Shown here: positions 25,558-34,910 of the stretch, one piece after another
Layout: each line of letters opens with the position of its first letter
Numbering within the stretch: position 1 is the first letter of the stretch
Assembly: GCA_023634235.1 (NCBI GenBank)
Contig: JAMKCF010000056.1
Location: forward strand, 62,001 to 126,000
DNA length: 64,000 nucleotides
Direction of reading: 5' to 3'
Source: Pisaster brevispinus
Lineage: Eukaryota > Echinodermata > Asteroidea > Forcipulatida > Asteriidae
Program-made: the position numbers and the translations under genes
Notes under the pieces: generated by a model
Seen by the model: only the letters and a program-made list of their open reading frames with translations
Told to the model about the DNA's origin: nothing
The model's database searches: none

Positions 25558-27206
25558 GGATACCTAAGGCAGAGTCAGGTCAAAAATTCATCTCTCTAGC
25601 CCCCCTAGAACGGGAGTTATTCCCAAATTTACCTCAATTTTTTGGGGGGCCATTACCCCGGCCGTCGAGACCTTGCTTCGCAGCCGGCCCCTGGAATTTT
25701 TCAATATCTCTTAGGGGTAGGCCTAACATCCAGGCCGCTCGCCTCGCTTACAGAATCGTCAGCAACCCCAAATTCATGGCAAAGATAGCCCTTGAGACGG
25801 GCTTTCCAGTGGTATAAAACTTGGGCAGATCCGATGATGCCTTGAGGGTGAAATGACCGTCCTTATTTTGTCTTTGTCTCTTTGACATCAAAAACGAGTT
25901 GAAGGTGTTTTGTGGGGGGTTTGTAGCGTCCCCGCTTGCTGGTCTTTTCCGGTGTGAAACCTGCTCTCATCGTCCGTGAAAGTCTATTTTTTCGGATGGA
26001 GGGATACCTAAGGCAGAGTCAGGTCAAAAATTCATCTCTCTAGCCCCCCTAGAACGGGAGTTATTCTCAATTTTACCTCAAATTTATTTTGGGCTATTAC
26101 CCCGGCCGGCGAGACCTTGCTTCGCAGCCGGCCCCTGGAATTTTTGAATATCTCTTAGGGGTAGGCCTAACATCCAGGCCGCTCGGCTCGCTTACAGAAT
26201 TGTCAGCAACCCCAAATTCATGGCAAAGACAGCCCTTGAGATGGGCTTTCCAGTGGTATAAAACTTGGGCAAATCCGATAATGCCTTGGTGGTGAAATGA
26301 CAATCCTTATTTTGTCTTTGTCTCTTTGACAGCAAAAACGAGTTGAAGGTGTTTTGCGGGGGGTTTGTAGCGTCCCCGCTTTCTGGTCTTTTCCGGTGTG
26401 AAACCTGCCGTCATCGGCCATGAAAGTCTATTTTTCGGATTCAGGGATACCTAAGGCAGAGTCAGGTGAAAAATTCATCTCTCTAGCCCCCCTAGAACAA
26501 GAGTTATTTCCAATTTCACCTCAAATTTAGTTTGGGCCATTACCCCGGCCGGCGAGACCTTGCTTCGTAACAGGCCCCTGGAATTTTTCAATTTCTCTTA
26601 GGGGTAGGCCTAACATCCAGGCCGCTCGCCTCGTTTACAGAATCGTCAGCAACCCCAAATTCATGGGAAAAATAGCTCCTGAGACGGGCTTTCCAGTGGT
26701 AAAAAATTTGTGCAGATCCGAAGATGTCTTGGGAGTGAAATGACCATCCTTATTTTGTCTTTGTCTCTTTGACTGCAAAAACGAGTTAAAGGTGTTTTGC
26801 GGGAGGTTTGTAGCGTCCCTGCTTGTTGGTCTTTTCCGGTGTGAAAACAGCCCTCATCGGCCGTGAAAGTCTATTTGTCGGATGCAGGTATACCTAAGGC
26901 AGAGTCAGGTCAAAAATTCATCTCTCTAGCCCCGCTAGAACGGGAGTTATTCCCAATTTCACCTCAAATTTATTTTGGGCCATTACCCCGGCCGGCGAGA
27001 CCTTGCTTCGTAACTGGCCCCTGGAAATTTTCAAATTCTCTTAGGGGTAGGCCTAACATCCAGGCCGCTCGCCTCGTTTACAGAAAGGTCAGCAATCCAA
27101 AACTCATGGGAAAAATAGCCCTTGAGACGGGCTTTCCAGTGGTATAAAACTTGTGCAGATCCGATGATGCCTTGGGAGTGAAATGACCATCCTTATTTTG
27201 TCTTTG

Positions 27207-27411
27207 TCTCTTTGACAGCAAAAACGAGTTGAGTGTTTTGCGGGGGTTTGTAGCGTCCCCGCTTGCTGGTTTTTTCTGTGTGAAACCAGCCCTCATCGGC
27301 CGTGAAAGTCTAACTTTCGGATGCAGGGATACCTAAGGCAGAGTCAGGTGAAAAATTCATCTCTCTAGCCCCCCTAGAACGGGCTTTATTCCCAATCTCA
27401 CCTCATTATTG
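27207..27411 (+). repeat. Satellite A short monomer (shared deletion family)
   Basis: The spacing between 'tctctttgac' landmarks is 205 bp. The junction 'cacctcattattgtctc' is followed by 'cagcaaagacgag', as at 467, 56132 and 58997. It is slightly shorter because of small extra deletions in 'gagttgagtgttttgcggggg'. Confidence 0.88.
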
Positions 27412-28294
27412 TCTCTTTGACAGCAAAGACGAGTTGAAGGTGTTTTGCGGGGGGTTTGTAGCGTCCCTGCTTGCTGGTCTTTTCCGGTGTGAAACCTGCC
27501 CTTATCGGCCTAACAAGTGTAATTTTCGGATTCATGGATACCTAAGGCAGAGTCAGGTCAAAAATTCATCTCTCTAGCCCCCTAGAACGGGAGTTATTCC
27601 CAATTTTACCTCAAATTTATTTTGGGCCATTACCCCGGCCGGCGAGACCTTGCTTCGTAACCGGCCCCTGGAATTGTTCAACTTCTCTTAGGGGTAGGCC
27701 TAACATCCAGGCCGCTCGCCTCGTTTACAGAATCGTCAGCAACCCCAAATTCATGGGAAAAATAGCCCTTGAGACGGGCTTTCCAGTGGTATAAAACTTG
27801 TGCAGATTCGATGATGCCTTGGGGGGTGAAATGACCATCCTTATTTTGTCTTTGTCTCTTTGACAGCAAAAAAGAGTTGAAGGTGTTTTGCGGGGGGTTT
27901 GTAGCGTCCCCGCTTGCTGGTCTTTTCCGGTGTGAAACATGCCCTCATCGGCCGAAAAAGTCTAATTTTCGGATTCAGGGATACCTAAGGCAGAGTCAGG
28001 TCAAAAATTCATCTCTAGCCCCCCTAGAACGGGAGTTATTCCCAATTTAACCTCAAATTTTTTTTGGGCCATTACCCCGGCTGCGAGACCTTGGTTTGTA
28101 ACCGGCCCCTGGAATTTTTCAATTTCTCTTAGGGGTAGGCCTAACATTCAGTCCGCTCGCCTCGTTTACAGAATCGTCAGCAACCCCAAATTCATGGGAA
28201 AAATAGCCCTTGAGATGGGCTTTCCAGTGGTATAAAACTTGTGCAGATCCGATGATGCCTTGGGGGTGAAATGACTATCGTTATTTTGTCTTTG

Positions 28295-28500
28295 TCTCTT
28301 TGACAGCAAAACGAGTTGAAGGTGTTTTGCTGGGGGTTTGTAGCGTCCCCGCTTGCTGGTCTTTTCAGGTGTGAAACCTGCCCTCATCGGCCGTAAAAGT
28401 CTATTTTTCGGATGCAGGGATACCTAAGGCAGAGTCAGGTAAAAAAATCATCTCTCTAGCCCCCTAGAACATGAGTTATTCCCAATTTTACCTCAAATTT
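28295..28500 (+). repeat. Satellite A short monomer, independent deletion
   Basis: The landmark spacing is 206 bp, but the join differs: 'acctcaaattt' runs straight into 'tctctttgacagcaaaaacg', without the 'cattattg' join and without the 'aaagac' base change. It removes nearly the same segment as the shared short-monomer family but appears to be a separate event. Confidence 0.82.
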
Positions 28501-29902
28501 TCTCTTTGACAGCAAAAACGAGTTGAAGGTGTTTTGCGGGGGTTTGTAGCGTCCCCGCTTGCTGGTCTTTTCCGGTGTGAAACCTGCCCTCATCGGCCGT
28601 AAAAGTCTATTTTTCGGATGCAGGGATACCTAAGGCGGAGTCAGGTAAAAAAATCATCTCTCTAGCCCCCCTAGAACGGGAGTTATTCCCAATTTCACCT
28701 CCAATTTATTTTGGGCCATTACCCTGGCCGGCGAGACCTTGCTTCGTAACCGGCCCCTGGAATTTTTCAATTTCTCTTAGGGGTAGGCCTAACATCCAGG
28801 CCGCTCGCCTCGTTTACAGAATCGTCAGCAACCCCAGATTCATGGGAAAAATAGCCCTTGAGACGGGCTTTCCAGTGGTATAAAACTTGTGCAGATCCGA
28901 TGATGCCTTGGGGGTGAAATGACCATCCTTATTTTGTCTTTGTCTCTTTGACAGCAAAAACGAGTTGAGTGTTTAGCGGGGGGTTTGTAGCGTCACCGCT
29001 TGCTGGTCTTTTCCAATGTGAAACCTGCCCTCATCGGCCGTAAAAGTCTAATTTTCGGATGGAGGGATACCTAAGGCAGAGTCAGGTGAAAAAATCATCT
29101 CTCTAGCCCCCCCTAGAACGGGAGTTATTCCCAATTTCACCTCATATTTATTTTGGGCCATTACCCCGGCCGGCGAGACCTTGCTTCGTAACCGGCCCCT
29201 GGAATTTTTCAATTTCTCTTAGGGGTAGGCCTAACATCCAGGCCGCTCGCCTCGTTTACAGAATCGTCAGCAACTCCAAATTCATGGGTAATATAGCCCT
29301 TATAACTGGCTTTCCAGTGGTATAAAACTTGTGCAGATCCGATGATGCCTTGGGAGTGAATGGACCATCCTTATTTTGTCTTTGTCTCTTTGACAGCAAA
29401 AACGAGTTGAAGGTGTTTTGCCGGGGGTTTGTAGCGTCCCTGCTTGCTGGTCTTTTCCGGTGTGAAACCTGCCCTCATCGGCCGTAAAAGTCTATTTTTC
29501 GGATGCAGGGATACCTAAGGCAGAGTCAGGTGAAAAAATTATCTCTCTAGCCCCCCTAGAACGAGAGTTATACCCAATTTCACCTCAAATTTATTTTGGG
29601 CCATTACCCCGGCCGGCGAGACCTTGCTTCGCAGCCGGCCCCTGGAATTTTTCAATTCCTCTTAGGGGTGGGCCTAACATCCTGGCCGCTCGCCTCGCCT
29701 TAAGAATCGTCAGCAACCCCACATTCATAGGAGAGATAGCCATTGAGACGGGCTTTCCAGTGGTATATAACTTGTGCAGATCCGATGATGCCTTGGGGGT
29801 GAAATGACCATCCTAATTTTGTCTTTGTCTCTTTGACAGCAAAAACGAGTTGAAGGTGTTTTGCGGGGGGTTTGTAGCGTCCCCGCTTGCTCGTACTTTT
29901 CT

Positions 29903-30148
29903 TCTAGTACAGAAGTAGGCCTACCCTTGTAAAATCCTTTAAAAATTTACAAAATTCCAAGCGCACATTTTTATAGGTACACACACATGCCCCATATCGG
30001 GCACCAAAAAAGCTGAAATACGAACATTATGTGCACCGGGCGCAAGCAAACTATCGCATTATGCAACAACGCATACAATGATCATTTCTATCAAATTAAC
30101 TAGCAAAATAATTGCTTGCCAAAATGGCGCTCCATATAGTCTTTGCCA
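29903..30148 (+). repeat. Dispersed ~240 bp repeat, copy 1
   Basis: It shares ordered blocks with 31071-31302: 'tacagaagta', 'aattccaagc', 'ggtacaca', 'gctgaaat', 'attatgtgcac', 'cattatgcaacaa' and 'gcttgccaaaat'. Copies are in the same orientation with many substitutions and small indels. The upstream flank present before copy 2 is absent here, because the satellite A array ends only about 10 bp before copy 1. Its class is unknown; no coding capacity or terminal inverted repeat is evident. Confidence 0.82.
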
Positions 30149-30650
30149 ACCCTAAAGTGTCGATTTGGGCAAATCACACTACCAATACGCTGCATATTTT
30201 GACTGTTGACCTCGCAAAATAAGAAGTCGTAAGATTCATATACAAGGGACATAAACGACTTTTGTTACGTTACTTTTGATTGGATCTTGAATTACAACAT
30301 AAATAATAAGTAGTGTGTTATGTTGTAAGGGTATAACCGTTTCTTTTAGATGCACTATATTTGGTGTATGGTGTACCTTTTCTCTATACATTGGGAAATT
30401 CCAGTATGGCAGAGAACCAATTGACATGGTGTGGAGTACAATGTAGTGGGATGCACAACGTGGACGCCGTAACTTGACTACCCAGTAGTTCTTCCAAGGT
30501 GTGCCCGGACGATGAGGACAAGCACTGTGGACCACTGCTTTGCAACGCGAGTATCGCCTTTTCATTTAAAGAAGCACTACTCATTCTAAGTTTCCTTGAG
30601 CCAAACCAAGGGGTTCATCACCGGGTACTCTCGACCTACTGAAAAAAACA

Positions 30651-30953
30651 CACGGGGTAAGTCCATCATTTTTGTATAAAAAGTTCACAAGGGATAAGCC
30701 ATACATTCTCATCATATTTGGGCAAAAACTGAACAAATTACAAGGGGAAATCCCACCATTAGGCCTATTTTCATCAAATTTTGGCGAAAAGTTAAAAATA
30801 TCATCAAGGGGTAAGTCCTGCATTAAAAAAAAATTGGCAAGAGATTAAACAATTTTTTTCAAGAGATGAGTCCGGCATTAGCGGAATTATTAAAAGTCCA
30901 TCAATTTTAAGCCAAAATTAGAAAAAAAAACCACTAAGGATAAGTCCAGCATT
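30651..30953 (+). repeat. Degenerate minisatellite with 'aaggggtaagtccagcat'-like cores
   Basis: Six related cores start at about 30651, 30688, 30741, 30805, 30860 and 30934 (for example 'cacggggtaagtccatcat', 'caaggggtaagtcctgcat' and 'aaggataagtccagcat'). Spacings are 37, 53, 64, 55 and 74 bp, separated by A/T-rich filler. On the minus strand four of them fall in one open frame (30581-30823) as loosely related 'GLSP/GLTP' segments. Spacing is not a constant multiple of three, so coding is doubtful. Confidence 0.65.
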
Positions 30954-31070
30954 TTTGGGGGCATTATATTAACTTGGGCTCATAGTTGTATTGTTATTTC
31001 ACAGCGCTCTTTCAAGCTAAGCAATCTAGCCCTGTGTTGGCGGTCTCCATATTTTCTAAATGACTAAGTT

Positions 31071-31302
31071 TCTGGTACAGAAGTACCCCCATATAACCCA
31101 TAACGAATTCCTAAGATTCCAAGCACGCAATGAAGACACAATAGGGGGTACACAATGCTCATCGCACCAAATGGGCTGAAATGTGAAAATAATGTGCACT
31201 GGACGCAATCAACTCTTTCATTATGCAACAATACAGTGGTGCAAACAATGGTCACTGCTCTCTTAGCAAAACATGTGCTTGCCAAAATCGTGCTTCAGAT
31301 CC
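31071..31302 (+). repeat. Dispersed ~240 bp repeat, copy 2
   Basis: This is the second, older-looking copy of the 29903-30148 sequence, about 1.17 kb downstream in the same orientation. It aligns from 'tacagaagtaccccc' to 'gcttgccaaaatcg'. A 73-codon minus-strand open frame covers it (31064-31285), but the frame is not preserved in copy 1, so I do not call it coding. Confidence 0.82.
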
Positions 31303-31844
31303 ATTATTCTAGAGTCTCTTGAGGGGAATGTTGGGCCCACCTGTTAACCTGTTTTTCTGTGTCAGTGGTTTTTCTTGTTGACATTTGTTGAACATTTCTC
31401 TTTTGCTTCTCTTCACATGGATTGCTGAAGCAATGTAGGTGCAATTTAGACCACACTGTAAGATGCAGTAGACAAAAGAAGCATCAACATTCTCAAAACT
31501 AAGTTTGAGTGTCTTGAGAAGAACTTCATCAGATTAGGTTGTCATTCATTTCCAGAAGAATATAACTGTTAAGATTTTTTCCAGAGAGATGGTGCACATT
31601 TTCAATGCAGCCTAAATCAGAAGAAGAAATAGTGGGTTTTTGGAAAGTATGGTTGAACATATCATTTTTGTTCCATTGAAAACTTAAAATACAACTAAGG
31701 GCAGTGAAATCTTGACGATTTTAAGCACAATGGATGACGTTGTATGAACACATGTTATTAATTATTCCCCAGCAAACTATGGCTAAATGACCCTGTCCAC
31801 ATTCGCCATCACCCGCCAGATGCTATTTTTCTGTTTAGTTTAAC

Positions 31845-31876
31845 AATAAAAAAATTAAAAAAAATTAAATTAAAAC
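31845..31876 (+). repeat. A-rich low-complexity tract
   Basis: A run of A with scattered T ('acaataaaaaaattaaaaaa' and onward). It could be the tail of an old retroposed element or a simple AT-rich stretch. I see no flanking target-site duplication. Confidence 0.6.
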
Positions 31877-32765
31877 GTCTTGCTCATCTAAAACGAATGC
31901 TCCATCACATCAACGTTCAACAGTAACAAAGGAGTATTTCAATTTTAACAGTTTACATTTCACTGGTCAAATAAGATCATTTGAATTCATTAGGTCGCAA
32001 CGATCTTTCAATGTCGTAGGAGCTAATAGCAAGAGGTTGGCCATCCATTCAATTTGATCAATAAGCACAAATTTTTCAACTGTTTCCATATAAATTCGTC
32101 TGCATGGTTTGTGCTGGCTGAAATGCAGATATTCTAAGAAGAATTCAGTTTTCTACACTAGTTCTGGTTATATATACCTCCCTCTAGAGCGATAAAGAAG
32201 GAAATAGTGTCTGCCAGTGGTCGATACAGACGATCACGTGAATCATTCAGATCAGAGGAGCGGTCAACTCTGCTGCATGGAAAGGTCCAGCTGATTGTCT
32301 GACAAACTGGCGTACCGGACAACGCAGTCACAGTGCATGGAATGGTACAACTACAGCCAAACTAAAGCCAGTCAAGGTAAGCAACCAACTTTTGAATATA
32401 CAGAAACGAACAAACGTAGTATGGAAAACAAAAGACGGAAATAACAGAGATTGGTCAAACTGGCCTTATTTTTGACCCAGATATGAAATGATGTCCAGAG
32501 GCAACTTTTAAAACGTTATAACCATCTCGAAATGCCAATCACTTGTTTACCCTCGATTGCAGAAAAGTCCATTTGGGACATAGTAATAAAACCTCACCAC
32601 TTGATAACTGGTAACGCTTATCTCAAATATTCTGGCCCAATTCCAAAATAAATGTTAAACTAACTGATAACAATCCTACAGTCTTCCAGATGGTCTGGAT
32701 ATTGTATTTAACCATTCAAGGGGCGGATCCACTGGTTCGAAATTTAACTGCACAACTTCTTTTAT

Positions 32766-33060
32766 CAAAGAAAATTTATTGGGTTTTTTTTTGCCGTCAA
32801 ATCGCACTTTAATTTGTTACTCAAAATTTCAAAATAACCTGTGGCGACAACTCGTTGCGGGCACCTCCCCCGATGGTGCTGGCTCGGATTTTTTGGTCAA
32901 AATGATGGCGCCACATTTTGGTAAAAAGCTCATAATTCCCAAGGTTTTGGAATTTGGCCATGTCCCCACACAACCTACTCTATGATTCCCCACACAGAAA
33001 AGGTCTTCAGGGAAGTCTAGTCTATCATTCTCCACCGTCAAACCGCACTTTTATTTTCGA
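32766..33060 (+). repeat. Decayed left-edge satellite B monomers
   Basis: The first units are recognisable but eroded: 'gccgtcaaatcgcactttaa', 'gcgggcacctcccccgatgg', 'gctggctcggattttttggt', 'aaaatgatggcgccacattt', 'ggtaaaaagctcataattcc' and 'ttggccatgtccccacacaa'. After 'cacacaacctactctatgattccc' a second 'cacacagaaaaggtcttcag' occurs, so part of the unit is locally duplicated. From about 33060 the monomers become regular. This gradual decay contrasts with the abrupt right end of the array. Confidence 0.85.
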
Positions 33061-33556
33061 CCCCAAAATTCAAAATGGCGACAGGGTACTACCTGTCAGA
33101 TATTCCAAAAATTCGACCCCCCGTAACATGCCGACTTTTGGCGATCGCTTTTTGCGGACACATCCCCCGACGGTGCTGGTTCAAATTTGAAGACCACAAC
33201 GATTTTATTCCATGAATTATTGAGGTTTTTTGGGCAACAAAGATGGCGTCACTTTTTGGTAGAAAGCTCCTAATTGCCCAGGTTTTGGGATTTGGCCATG
33301 TCCCCGCACAGAAAGGGTCTTTAGGGAAGTCTAGTCTAGAATGCTGCACCGTCAAATCGCACTTTTATTTTCGACCCCAAAATACAAAATGGCGACAGGG
33401 TACTACCTGCCAATTGTTACAAAAATTCGACCCCCGGTAACATGCCGATTTTTGGCGATCACTTTTTGCGGACACCTCCGCCGATGGTGCTGGTTCGAAT
33501 TTGAAGACCGCAACGATTTTATTCCATGAATTATTGAGGTTTTTTGGGCAACAGAG

Positions 33557-34812
33557 ATGGCGTCACTTATTGGTAGAAAGCTCCTAATTGCCCAGGTTTT
33601 TGGATTTGGCCATGTCCCCACACAGAAAAGGTCTTCAGGGAAGTCTAGTCTAGAATGCTGCACCGTCAAATCGCACTTTTATTTTCGACCCCAAAATTCA
33701 AAATGGCGACAGGGTACTACCTGTCAATTATTCCAAAAATTCGACCCCCGGTAACATGCCAATTTATGGTGATCACTTTTTGCGGACACCTCCGCCGATG
33801 GTGTTGGTTCGAATTTGAAGACCGCAACGATTTTATTCCATGAATTATTGAGGTTTTTTGGGCAACAAAGATGGCGTCACTTTTTGGTAGAAAGCTCCTA
33901 ATTGCCCAGGTTTTGGGATTTGGCCATGTCCCCACACAGAAAAGGTCTTCAGGGAAGTCTAGTCTAGAGTGCTGCACCGTCAAATCGCACTTTTATTTTC
34001 GACCCCAAAATTCAAAATGGCGACAGGGTACTACCTGTCAATTATTCCAAAAATTCGACCCCCGGTAACATGCCGATTTTTGGCGATCACTTTTTGCGGA
34101 CACCTCCGCCGATGGTGTTGGTTCGAATTTGAAGACCGCAACGATTTTATTCCATGAATTATTGAGTTTTTTGGGGCAACAAAGATGGCGTCACTTATTG
34201 GTAGAAAGCTCCTAATTGCCCAGGTTTTTGGATTTGGCCATGTCCCCACACAGAAAAGGTCTTCAGGGAAGTCTAGTCTAGAATGCTGCACCGTCAAATC
34301 GCACTTTTATTTTCGACCCCAAAATTCAAAATGGCGACAGGGTACTACCTGTCAATTATTCCAAAAATTCGACCCCCGGTAACATGCCAATTTATGGTGA
34401 TCACTTTTTGCGGACACCTCCGCCGATGGTGTTGGTTCGAATTTGAAGACCGCAACGATTTTATTCCATGAATTATTGAGGTTTTTTGGGCAACAAAGAT
34501 GGCGTCACTTTTTGGTAGAAAGCTCCTAATTGCCCAGGTTTTGGGATTTGGCCATGTCCCCACACAGAAAAGGTCTTCAGGGAAGTCTAGTCTAGAGTGC
34601 TGCACCGTCAAATCGCACTTTTATTTTCGACCCCAAAATTCAAAATGGCGACAGGGTACTACCTGTCAATTATTCCAAAAATTCGACCCCCGGTAACATG
34701 CCGATTTTTGGCGATCACTTTTTGCGGACACCTCCCCCCGATGGTGCTGGTTCGATTTTGAAGACCGCAACGATTTTATTCCATGAATTATTGAGGTTTT
34801 TTGGGCAACAAA
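33557..34812 (+). repeat. Satellite B dimeric higher-order repeat (628 bp, two copies)
   Basis: The marker 'gccaatttatggtgatcac' at about 33760 recurs at about 34388, 628 bp apart. The neighbouring 'cttattggtagaaagctcc' and 'gtctagagtgctgcacc' variants alternate in the same order in both units. Confidence 0.8.
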
Positions 34813-34910
34813 GATGGCGTCACTTTTTGGTAGAAAGCTCCTAATTGCCCAGGTTTTGGGATTTGGCCATGTCCCACACAGAAAAGGTCTTCAGGGAAGT
34901 CTAGTCTAGA

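Larger units (their letters stand above)
1..29893 (+). repeat. Satellite A array, left block (~443 bp monomer, ~67 copies)
   Basis: A head-to-tail tandem array with a period of 442-443 bp. The same landmarks recur in order: a 'cgtgaaagtctatttttcgg' start, 'agcccccctagaacgggag', the GC-rich 'gccggcgagaccttgcttcg', 'ggggtaggcctaacatcc', 'ccagtggtataaaacttg', 'ctctttgacagcaaaaacg' and 'gcggggggtttgtagcgtcc'. All copies point the same way. The block already runs at base 1, so its left end is outside the window. It ends at about 29893, where 'gcgtccccgcttgct' passes into non-satellite sequence. Short open frames of 60-101 codons recur in every monomer, but many begin at GTG, and 443 is not a multiple of 3, so no frame crosses into the next monomer. 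I do not recognise the family. Its role is unknown; a structural or heterochromatic role is inferred only from the array form. Confidence 0.97.
26400..29893 (+). repeat. Diverged edge of the left satellite A block
   Basis: Monomers here differ from the interior and from each other. Typical variants are 'cttcgtaaccggcccc' or 'cttcgtaacaggcccc', 'cctcgtttacagaa', 'atgggaaaaatagcc', 'aatttctcttagggg' and 'cttgggggtgaaatgacc', with scattered indels such as 'gagttgagtgtttt' and 'ccggctgcgagacc'. Lower homogeneity next to single-copy DNA is expected where unequal exchange is less effective. Two shortened monomers lie in this stretch. Confidence 0.85.
29894..32765. other. Single-copy island between satellite A and satellite B
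   Basis: About 2.9 kb of AT-richer sequence unrelated to either satellite. It contains a diverged repeat pair (29903-30148 and 31071-31302), a degenerate minisatellite (30651-30953), an A-rich tract (31845-31876) and a TATA-like motif with a splice-donor-like site (32168 and 32377). The longest open frame is 109 codons on the minus strand (30236-30565). It matches nothing I recognise and is near the length expected by chance. I see no convincing gene, RNA gene or intact mobile element. Short open frames on the minus strand at 31304-31483 are discussed in the findings. Confidence 0.85.

Noticed and set aside
1..29893. CENP-B box in satellite A ('ttttcggatgcaggga' and 'cttcgcagccggcccc')
   Set aside because: Both keep TTCG but miss the required A and CGGG positions, so they do not satisfy the core pattern.
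30236..30565. 109-codon minus-strand frame in the single-copy island, and the overlapping 66-codon frame at 30384-30584
   Set aside because: No recognisable motif, signal or family. Two overlapping frames of ordinary chance length in AT-rich DNA do not make a supported gene.
29894..32765. Intact transposon carrying one of the satellites
   Set aside because: No terminal inverted repeats, long terminal repeats, transposase or reverse-transcriptase frame of useful length are visible in the island.
33403..33669. Recurring 88-codon minus-strand frames of satellite B
   Set aside because: They begin at TTG rather than ATG, overlap the plus-strand frame, break in many monomers by single substitutions, and resemble no protein I know.
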